Of a DNA stretch of 64,000 nt, positions 55,304 through 64,000 are shown piece after piece. Under the pieces are notes generated by a model. The model was not told where the DNA came from. It was given only the letters and a program-made list of their open reading frames with translations, and searched no databases. The position numbers and the translations under genes were made by a program. The DNA is from Ctenosaura bakeri (taxonomy: Eukaryota > Chordata > Lepidosauria > Squamata > Iguanidae), in contig CAOLHI010001138.1 in the NCBI GenBank assembly GCA_948474755.1, forward strand, positions 186,001-250,000. The letters run 5' to 3'. The stretch's first letter is position 1. Every line of letters begins with the position of its first letter.

Positions 55304-55499
55304 TTCAGGGGGTGCATTGAGTGGCGAACATGCCCAGCTCCAGTGAACACACAGCTTGCACACCATGGTGGCAAGAGGGTCATGTCTGGCAGTTCCCTCT
55401 GGTCTTTCATGCCATCTGGTTACAGGCCAGAGGTTCAGCTTCATTGGTCAACAGCTGGGTTAATTGATGCCTGGATCCATACCCATGCATACGCCAACC

Positions 55500-55570
55500 C
55501 TATCTGTTTTCGTAGCCAATAAAGTTGTGGCTTTTGTTCCTCCAACCTAGTGTATTTGTTGTATTTCCCA
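55500..55570 (+). promoter_or_regulatory. Polyadenylation-signal-like site
   Basis: AATAAA at 55518-55523 is followed by GU-rich text 'gttgtggcttttgttcc' and 'gtgtatttgttgtatttc', the normal layout of a vertebrate poly(A) site. It lies about 215 bp beyond the stop of the 193-codon frame. It may be the 3' end of a retroelement. Confidence 0.4.
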
Positions 55571-55599
55571 AGCGGATGTCACCCTTGATCACGCAAGTA

Positions 55600-58500
55600 A
55601 TAAAACCCACAAAATAATGTGAGAAATGCCACTCTATATAGGCCTTTCTCTTATTTCAGAAGGAATACTTCCTATTATTTGTTTTGTAACAGGAGTCTTT
55701 AATTGGAGGTAGGCAGCTGTGGCAGGCCTGGGGCCAATCTTCTTCCTTCAAGGACACTATGAGGATTGAATGGACTGTCAAAAATGCCTTTTTTCTAATA
55801 ACCAAAAACAAAACTGGAAGTGGTGAGAAATCCATTCCTGGATTTGAAAAATGAAAAATGAGCAATTTATGATGTCAAATAGTCTGGGGCAAAGCAGACA
55901 TTGATTTAAAAGGTGAATTACTGATTCTGGAGACTTTCTAGAAAGGGATGTTCAGAGAAGTTGGTGGAGTATCAAAGGCCAGAAAACCAGACCTGGAGTC
56001 CAATGAGGGTGCAGAAGCGAGAACCTTCATCCACTCCTGTTCTAACCCTACTCTGTTCCCTATCAGCCCCAGGCATCCAATTCTATCCTATAATTCAACG
56101 GGATGGACTCTTTCTTGGGGGAGGGACTATATAATTAAATGTGTGCTTTTATTGAAGAAAAGACAAGATAAATAATTGGTTTTAAATTATGTAGTATAAA
56201 CCATTGCCTGTCAAACTAAAACAATACAGATTGCTGCTTGTCAAAGAAGGAAAAATGCCTTTGCGGCTCCTCGACTTGATTAAGCTCCCTGAACTAACAA
56301 GAAAAAGGCTCCCTACCGGAGGAATGAAAAGTTAAAGAAAGTGACTTAATTACATATCAAGACTAAATGGCATGCATTAATTTCTAATAAGTCATAAGGC
56401 ACACTTAACAAAAGAGGTAAAAAGCTTTAATCTGCTAAAAAAATGTAAAGTGAATTCCTTAATTGGAATATAATTGCTTTACACTCATCCTTCTGACACA
56501 TTTTGATGAAATTGCAGATGTACAAAACTTGATTAGTTTTTTCCCAACAAAACTTGCATACAAGTTGTTCGAATTTATGTAAATATTTTTTAAGTTTTGG
56601 AGTTCTGTGATCATAACCAGGTAGAACAGAAATATTGTCCTTTCCTGGGATTAGATAGGGTAAAACATTATGGTGTTTCATGCAATAAAAGCAAGCAATG
56701 AAGTTACCTAAAACACATCATTCTGCATAAAACTGAATGCATGGTCTTAGAATCAGCGCTGTTACCTATTTAAAAGTGATGCTCTTTCCAAAATAAAGAG
56801 CCTTAATTCTGCAACACTGCCTCTGTCTGTCATGATAATGATGGACATTTTTCAAGTGGTATCATAATACTGTGAATTGTCCTTGACCAGCAGGAGGATC
56901 AGAACAAAAGAAAAGAAAGAGGTTAAAAACCTGCCTCCAGCCAAAGTGAAGATGTCTTCAAGTGGCACCTGCAGGGACTGGATATGAGACAGTTGCATAC
57001 AAATCATACCTTGTAGCTATATGCTGAGACATTGGAAAGATGAAATTGGTTGAGGATCGAGGTATATTATGGAGATTTCCCCCCAAACTAGTGGACTTCA
57101 TTTGACATAAGCAATTATCAGTCACAGTGTTAGTGTGAAAATTAAACAAGTGCCATTTTGTAATGTTCTTCAGTTATGTTCACAGTTTTTCTAATATAAA
57201 TTATATTCACTTAAATCATTTAACTGATATGCCGTTACTTCAGACATCTATTTCTTATGTCAGAAATACTATCATAACATCTTTGTGCGTATAATCTAGG
57301 AGAATATGTGACATTCTAGACATTGTCAAAGTTTAAATCCTACCAGCCCTAGCCAATGGTGAGGGCCATGGGATTTGTGGATTTGCAGTCCATCACATGG
57401 AATTGTGGTAGAGGGGAGTGAGTGTGGGCATTCACAATCATTACCAAGGTAAGTGGAAAAAAACACACTTTAATGTATACTCAGAATGCATAGTAACATT
57501 TCTGGGGGGGGGAATCTCTCTTTCCCTCCCTTTCTCTCCCCCCACCACTGTGATAACAATGACAGAAAACAGTGAGACCTTTTAAGAGTCTTTTAACACA
57601 TACTAGTGCACAGCAACATTACTGAAAGGTTATTCTTATAATGCACATTAGCACGGGTCCTAGCACATAGCAATAGGCTTCACAAGTGTCTTTTAGTTCC
57701 ATAGTTGTTTTCAAGGCCAGGCAATTATGAGCATCCAAGCACAGCAGGGTATTCAAAGGTAGCCTTTTAATAGGCCTATTAGCACACATGTTGGGTCACA
57801 GCAGCAGGTCTAAGGGGAAAAAGAATGCTGGTAATATCCATTAAAAAAGAAGTGGCATTGTGCAGATTTGGGTGGGGGGATAAGGTCTGTGAAAAAATGA
57901 AGGAGAAAAGTGCTGGTAGGTTATAGAGAATTTCAATGGACTTTTTTCTACACTTTTGCATGGTACCTTTTGCATAAAAATCTGAAAATCACACACAGAG
58001 TAGCACTGTGTACCTAGTGCAGTCAAAGACAAACACTTTGAATATCCTTTTGATTTCAGTGGAAATGTCTAATACATAGCTTGAAATGCCAACCACTGAA
58101 ACCAATGCAGCTTTAACATTCCTACTAGGGATTTGTTCATATCCTTGATTATCAACACTAAAATTCTACAACTAGTGTATGATGCAACCAAAGTTAAATT
58201 TCTCCATTCTTATTGATTTTAGTGGGAGAGATGTATTGAAGCTATTAACTGATTCTGCCTTTGATACAAGTTTAAAAAAGGAGTCAACTTTAGAAGACTA
58301 TGACCATTTGTTGAGAACTAATCCCCTCCAGGTTTTGCCTAAGGGTCAGTATAAACCTAGACAGAACCCCAGAATTGGCTTTAATCCTACAAATAGAAAT
58401 GGTACCTTAAAACCCCATTGTATTTATACAGCACTAACCCTTCAAAGAGTACACCCATATGGATATGACAAAGTAAATAGTGGTCAAGCCTAAAATACTA

Positions 58501-58860
58501 GTGGAAGGTTGTGCAACCTTACAGTGCACTAATTCAAGACTGCAACAATTTTCAAGGTGACTCTTGACCAGAACTTGGAAATAACTAGCTGATTATTTCA
58601 ATACACTATTAATTTGTTGAATTTTTTTACCAAAGTGACCTAACTCACTAGATTGTTTGATGTATGAAGAAGTTTAATATTCTGCTTTAAAAAGTAATTT
58701 GTTGTAGAACATTAGAATTTCTTAGAATGTGTGGCTGTTCCTCTGGCAGATTTAGTGAGACAGGAAAGCCTAAGGAGAAGGCAGATGAAGATTAAAGGAT
58801 GTGTCACATGGCTTTGTTGCCAGGCAATACAACCAAGCAGAATAATAGCTGGGGAAGAAT
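55600..58860. other. Long mostly unique stretch
   Basis: No gene recognised. Segment 56200-56520 is unique-looking with TCF-like and TAAT words ('cttgattaagctccctgaac', 'gacttaattacatatcaag', 'gcattaatttctaataagtc'). A transposon-like fragment lies near 57345-57405 ('ccagccctagccaatggtga'). The rest is AT-rich without recognised repeats. Confidence 0.4.
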
Positions 58861-58864
58861 TGAA

Positions 58865-59945
58865 GAAGTGGATTTAGAAAAGGAAGAGGCACTAGGGATC
58901 ATATTGCAAACATACATTGGAGAATGGAATACACCAAAGAATTTCAGAAGAAAATCAGACTGTGTTTCATAGATTATAGCAAAGCCTTTGATTGTGCAGA
59001 TCGTGAGAAACTCTGGATCTCTCTCAAAGAAAAGGGTGTGCCACAACTTTTGATTGTCCTGATGTATAACCTCTATGCAGAACAAGAGGCTATAGAATAT
59101 GTAAAGCAGGATTAGACTTGGAGGAAGGAGGCATGGAAGTTGGAGGAAGGAACAGCAATCATTTAATATTTGCAGATGACACCATGCTATAAACAAAAAT
59201 CAGCAAAGACTTGGAACGATTACTCAAGCAAATCAAGGCAAAAAGTGCAAAGGCAGGTTTATAGCTGAACAGTAAGAAAACAAAAATAATGAGCACAGAT
59301 GATTTGTATAACCTTAAAGTAGACAATGAAGACATTGAAATATTCAAGATTTTCCATACCTTGACTCATATATTAATTAGAACGCAGACTGTTGTCATGA
59401 AATCAGAAGAAGACTAGGACTTAGAAGGACAGCTATGAAGGAACTAGATAAGATCCCAAAGTGGAAAGATATATGATTGAGTACTAAAGTTAGGATTTTC
59501 TGTGCCATCACATTTCCAGTTTCTAAGTATGGTTGTGAAAGCTGGACAGTGAAGAAAGCTGATAGGAAACAAAAATCATTTCATTCAAAGTGTTGTGCTA
59601 GAGAAGAGTTCTATGTTTGCCCTAGACTGCTAAAAAGACAAATGAATGGGTCCTAGAGCAAATCAAGCCTGAACTCTCCCTAGAGACCAAGATGACTAAA
59701 CTGAGGTTGTTGGACTTTGGCCATATCAAGGGAAGACATGACTCACTAGAAAAGATATAATGCTTGGTATGATAAAAGGCAGTAGGAAAAGACTGCACTG
59801 CAAATGGATAGACTCAATCAAGGAGCATATGTCTCAGAATCTGCAAGACCTGAACAGGGCAGTTGAAGATAGAGTGACTTGGACTCTTTTCATCCACAGG
59901 GTGCCCATAAGCTGAGGTCAACTTAACAGCAGTTAAAAAGAATAA
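58865..59945 (+). mobile_element. Bov-B (RTE) LINE, decayed
   Basis: Starts near 'tggatttagaaaaggaagag', followed by 'catattgcaaacatacattg' and 'atttcagaagaaaatcagac'. It encodes 'FIDYSKAFDCADREKLW' then 'VPQLLIVLMYNLYAEQEA' (about 58965-59090). 'ttgcagatgacaccatgcta' near 59170 keeps the ADD of the RT box. The tail near 59905 is 'gcccataagctgaggtcaac' and it ends 'cttaacagcagtt'. A deletion removes the part between motifs A and C. Confidence 0.88.
58924..59115 (+). pseudogene. Bov-B reverse-transcriptase remnant, motif A
   Basis: An open piece of 63 codons holding motif A with the first catalytic aspartate. 'FDCVDHEK' of the family reads 'FDCADREK' here. It ends in a stop at the deletion point. 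Confidence 0.82.
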
Positions 59946-60159
59946 TATTTGAAGAGCTGGGACTGGGGATCAAATGAAGGAGAAAGGAAGTTAAAAAAAT
60001 GAATCATGGAATGGGAGGGTGATTGATTTGTTTGCTCTGTCTTTACATAGTCGAAGTTCTTACAGAATTTCAGGCTCTTTAGCTAGTGTCTTCCCACATA
60101 TTGGTTACGTGTCTTTCTAGGGGTGGAGTATATTTAGTGACTCACTTCAGTTCTCTTCC

Positions 60160-60471
60160 TGTCAGGAACTGAATTCAGACACACAAATAGAACAGTGCAT
60201 AAGCACTATTTATTAGGAGCGTGATGCATAGTACAGAACTTCAGTGAGTGAACTGGAGGCAATTAGCAAAATACAAAACATAAAATGCAAAGAGCACATC
60301 TTCCCGCCCGCAAGAGACCTTGAAGTCTTAGTGCAGCCTGGCTGTGCTTATCAGTGAATTCCTAGTTTTTGTTTATCTAACGGTCTCTGGTTCCCATACC
60401 TTGTTACAAGCAAGCTGCTACTTAATTCCTACTACATATCCCATTACTAAAATATAGAGGGCCACCCGACA
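60160..60471 (-). mobile_element. Solo LTR, 312 bp, TSD CTTCC
   Basis: On the minus strand it begins TGTCGGGTGGCCC and ends CAGTTCCTGACA, so it has TG...CA ends with a TGTC/GACA inverse. Identical CTTCC flanks lie at 60155-60159 and 60472-60476. A minus-strand AATAAA (plus 60209-60214) sits about 50 bp before the 3' end, as in the R region, and 'tctatattttag' near the 5' end is TATA-like. No internal coding region remains. An endogenous retrovirus or other LTR element is equally possible. Confidence 0.85.
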
Positions 60472-60476
60472 CTTCC

Positions 60477-62627
60477 TCTATTGTTTTTATTCTGGTGTCA
60501 AGTATATAAATGTTTTCCTCAAACTTTCCTTTTCATTTGGCTCCCTCACATTTTCCCCATTCTGCTTTCCATCCAGCCTGTTTCAGTGGGTCAACACCTG
60601 GAGGGATTTTGTGATGTTGCAGCTATTAGTTTGGAGCCAAAGGATTCCATTAGCTTAACATGCCCTCATTGTGTATTATGGGTTTTGCAGTTAATATGGT
60701 AAAAATTCTATGTTGAGGTTAAAACAATGTCAAAGAGAGCACTCTTGAAGGTGCCAGTAACAAAGTGTGTCTCTAGGGTCAGATGTGACAATTCCCATGC
60801 CATTTTCTGTAAATCCTGTACTCTGCCCCAAAAGCAATGTTTTAAATAATGAGCTAACTCATGTTAATTTAGCTAGTTAAACAACTTTTATTATTTACAT
60901 TGCTGGTAATGAAGTAATTTCCCAGTTTCTAACATTTAACATTATTGCACTAATTACAAATCTAATGTTACAAACTCTGCTCTTGAGCCTCTCTTAATTT
61001 GCTACTAAGAGCACGTTTACCTGCCATGCCTCACATCTCAATGAATGGCTGGCTTTTTCTGTGTTAAATAGCAGCTTGCACTTGGAAAAGATAAAGCCAT
61101 CATTTTATTTGTATAGATGCAGAGGTAGGAGGAATTCATATATACACACAATGCCATTCAATTTTTATTCATTAGACCAGAGTTCAGGATCCATGCTTTC
61201 CATCTTACATGTCCCAAGCAAATTCAGGAACTATTTTCATGTCTCATTTCCTCAGCACATGAGATGGAAAATTAATTTTAAAACAATTGTTTTTAAAAAG
61301 TTATGAGCTTACCCCTTTATTCAACAAGTCAACACACTAAAAAGTATTGAAATCTTTGTTAAGATGAAAAATGTCACAGAACAGACCATGTAACTCCAGT
61401 CAGCCTTCCCAGCCAGCATGATGTGATGTATGCCAGTTCTGAGGAAGCCTTTCAATAATCATCTTATATTGTATTAGCAAATCTTTAGACTGTAATTATG
61501 GCTTGCCGCGGGTCTGTTTCTTATCTGTAAATGAAGTTAGGCAAAGCAAGAGAATTGCTCACAGTAATTTTCTTATAATTTGGCTTCCTTTGTATTGGTA
61601 CTCAGTCTTAGAGAAAATGCTGCTTAGTTATAAAAAGCTAGAGCTAGAGAAGAACTCCCATCAAAAAAACATATTAGGAAAGGTCACCACCATTAAACCA
61701 AAGGTACTTTCCAATTCTGACATGGGTAAATGACATTACTTTTGCACTATATAGAAGAAATAAGTGTAACGTAAGTGTCACCTGATCACTGCCAGCCATG
61801 GGCAAAATAATCCCAAACAAGAAAAAACAAAAACAAAAGCAAAAACCCTGCCACTTGCTGAAGCAGGAATTCTTGTCTCAATCTAGCCCTGAAATTTACA
61901 GGGCAGTGAGCATTTGTGCCACATTCTCATCTCTGATGCCTCTCCGCACCTGTTTTGCAGGTCACATGCTACTAGTATAAAGCTCGTGAAGTCCAGAATA
62001 GGAATGCCAAGAATATTGTCTATTATTTCTTCCCTAGTCATAAAATACATTTTCTGAAAGTTAGGGAAATCTGTTGGGAAAAATAATAGAGGATGAGGTT
62101 TTCACACAGTTTTGCCACAGTACTCAAACACAGAGACTATTGTACAGAGAAAAACATGTGACATTTTGTGCAAAAAACCGCTACATGTTCTATTCAGGAA
62201 ATAGTGTTTCCTGGTATTTCTCCTCTGTTTTCATGCAGAAAATGTAATTTCTGTGGAAAAAACCCCAGATGTTTTTCTGCACATAAATAACATCTGAAAT
62301 ACTTCAGGATGCTCAAAGAAGAATACAGTGCAAAAATATTTGTTTTCTCTTATAGTGGGGAGAAAAGTTATAGTCATTATGTTTGCATATGAGAACAAAA
62401 TTCTGAGAGTATGTTTGCATATGAGAACAAAATTCTTTCCAGCCTGGAAAGAGTACTGAAAAGGATGAGACTTACAGTATTGACTTTTAATGACTCCTAA
62501 ATTGGCCAGGTATTGTTTAAATGTGGATGTTGCAGCAGTATTTAAGAAGCTGAGAAGGTCTGGGCTTGGTGAGTTCCACTTTGGAAACCTATGTATCCTA
62601 TTTATGTGGTTGAATATTTAATACCTC
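60477..62627. other. Long mostly unique stretch
   Basis: No gene seen. 60840-61060 and 61440-61740 are unique-looking and AT-rich with TAATTA-type words ('cactaattacaaatctaatg', 'gtaatgaagtaatttc'). These are candidate regulatory blocks but with no direct proof. Confidence 0.4.
62378..62438. repeat. 34-bp tandem duplication
   Basis: 'tatgtttgcatatgagaaca' plus 'aaattct' occurs at 62378 and again at 62412 without change. A recent small duplication. Confidence 0.92.
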
Positions 62628-63560
62628 TGATTTATTTATTTATTTACTAACTGTCCTGCACCAAGGTGGCATGCAGCATTGGTCAAAACAGAATACTGTA
62701 AAACAGTATATAGTATCCAGTGTTTAAAACCCATTAAAGAAGGTATCCTAATTTCTTTTTTTTTAAGTTAAAATATTTTAAAATACATACTGGTGGGATG
62801 TTCCATCTGAAAAGACATTCAAGGTAGCCATCAATAATAAAATACAGAATTAAAAACAAAATCCTTATTGAAATTACCCATAAAAACCAACTAGAACATG
62901 AAACGAAGGCCCTTTCCACACACGGTGAGGGAAACACTCCCTGCCGCTACTCACCGGCTTTTTGGTGGGTCTGGGTGAGTCCATTGGGACGAGGAGCAGT
63001 GTGAGCTCGTCACTCCGCACTGCTCCGGCATCCAAAATGGCAGCTTCTGGTTGGTGGAGGCTCTCCACCAACCGGAGAAGCTTGTCAGCCTAAAGCCCGC
63101 CCCCAGCAGATCTGCAGGCACATGCGCATGCCTGCAAATCTGCACCAAAGTGTGGCAACGGAGCGACACGGGGTCACGCGCTCCATACTTCTTAAAAACC
63201 TCTTAAAAGAGGTTTTTAAAAAGCAAGCTGCATGACCAGTTCCAGTCGCTCTGGAGCGGACTGAGGTGCGGAACTACAAAAAGTAGTCTGCCCCAGTCCA
63301 CTCCACGGTGCAGAGGTCACTCTGCACCATTGTAATAGGCCCGTGCGGAAAGGGCCAAAAGACAAAGCCAGTGATCAGACAATTAACCTCCCTTCAATAG
63401 CAATCCAACCAACATATCCATGGCCTCCTGCAGGCTGGTGGAAGGGCCACATAGAATAAGCCAACTAGCCTCCTTTGACAGAGAATGCCATAGTTTGGAA
63501 GCAGCCACCATGTAGACTATGTTGAAAGGATGTAGGACATATATGTGAGAAAAAAGTATG
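62628..63560 (-). mobile_element. L2-like LINE 3' UTR, split by a MITE
   Basis: The left piece starts with 'tttatttatttatttact' (inverse of the TAAA tail) and 'aaaacagaatactgtaaaac'. The right piece near 63360-63520 has 'gagaatgccatagtttggaa' and 'gcagccaccatgtagac', which resemble L2-type 3' UTR words read in reverse. The MITE at 62908-63356 interrupts it. Confidence 0.55.
62908..63356. mobile_element. CpG-rich MITE with GGCC-type ends
   Basis: The left end GGCCCTTTCCACACACGG and the right end CCGTGCGGAAAGGGCC are inverse. The flanks are GAA and AAA (two of three matching). The interior is CpG- and GC-rich ('caacggagcgacacggggtc') with an internal inverse pair 'acctcttaaaagaggt' near 63200. 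No coding capacity is recognised. The short minus-strand frames here come from GC content. Confidence 0.8.
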
Positions 63561-63785
63561 TCAGGTAGTTAGTTATATTAGTAATATTGATCATGAATTA
63601 AGCAGGAAGTATTATTTAAGATGCACCAGTCTGTGTCACATTCTATATTTATTGATTTAATTCAGGTTGCTATCAACCTTTCACCTAACATAAGACATAA
63701 AAAGAATGTCTAAGTACCTCTTTAGGCAAGATGCTTGAGAAACAACATAGGTAAGGAAAAGTGCTTCAGCTAAGACCATATACAT

Positions 63786-64000
63786 CAGGACTTTCCAAAT
63801 GGTGTGCTGTGACACGTTAGTGTGTCACCTGAAGTGTCTAATTGTGTCACCTACAATCTTGGAAATGTATGTTATTATTTATAAATCATATAATTTCAAA
63901 AATATATGAAAGGTTTCCATGAGATATGTTGAGTCCCCATACATTTTGTTATTACATTTATGTATATGTCTGTATCTCTTACAAAGGGTTAGTTTAACCT
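63786..64000. mobile_element. Non-autonomous hAT, cut by the window edge
   Basis: Starts CAGGACTTTCCAAATGGTG and is about 85% like 26543-26750 by eye: 'gacacgttagtgtgtcacct' and 'aagggttagtttaacct' are shared. The left flank ATATACAT also fits nnnTAnnn. The right end lies beyond the window. Confidence 0.85.

Overview
The window looks like non-coding DNA from a squamate reptile, most likely a lizard. I found no host protein-coding exon, rRNA gene or tRNA gene. The squamate call rests on a combination of repeats: Bov-B (RTE) LINEs, tRNA-derived Sauria-type SINEs that share the Bov-B tail, 5S-rRNA-derived SINEs with the same kind of tail, CR1, L2 and L1 LINEs side by side, and SPIN-like hAT, Helitron and Tigger-like DNA transposons. 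Nearly every open frame over 150 codons is a decayed retrotransposon gene or comes from a tandem repeat. All family names are from memory of consensus sequences; no database was searched.

Layout. 1-4260: AT-rich unique sequence with a CR1 3' tail, one non-autonomous DNA transposon (3033-3592) and a candidate conserved element just before 4260. 4485-9570: SINE, palindromic MITE, a decayed L2 split by a MITE, a Bov-B copy and an L2 tail. 12180-13490: a three-level nest (Bov-B, split by a Sauria SINE, split by a solo LTR). 14666-16493: a Helitron that contains a SPIN-like hAT, which in turn contains a CpG-rich 51-bp minisatellite. 18983-19385: a CpG-rich MITE, then a homeodomain-site-rich AT stretch. 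21300-21950: L1 fragment. 23720-26874: SINEs, an L2 tail and a Tigger-like element with an hAT nested in it. 27931-28579: MIR-like SINE and two palindromic MITEs. 32265-37672: a 5.4-kb, nearly full-length but broken L1 on the minus strand, bounded by a 17-bp target duplication. 37785-38158: MITE. 42108-45366: 5S SINE and Bov-B. 50336-55600: Sauria SINE, foldback repeat, a well-preserved CR1 with a striking internal inverted duplication, and an unidentified transcript-end-like segment. 58865-60471: Bov-B and a second solo LTR. 62630-64000: L2 tail split by a MITE, and a second copy of the hAT family cut by the window edge.

How the parts relate. The elements form an insertion stratigraphy: L2, Bov-B and SINE copies are the older substrate, and LTRs, MITEs, hAT and Tigger elements land in them. 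Exact or near-exact target duplications (5 bp for LTRs, 8 bp for hATs, TA for Tigger, 3 bp for the MITE family, 17 bp for L1) define boundaries to the base in many cases. Between repeats, several AT-rich blocks dense in TAAT, TCF-like, E-box or octamer motifs suggest a gene-poor regulatory landscape, but that is inference only.
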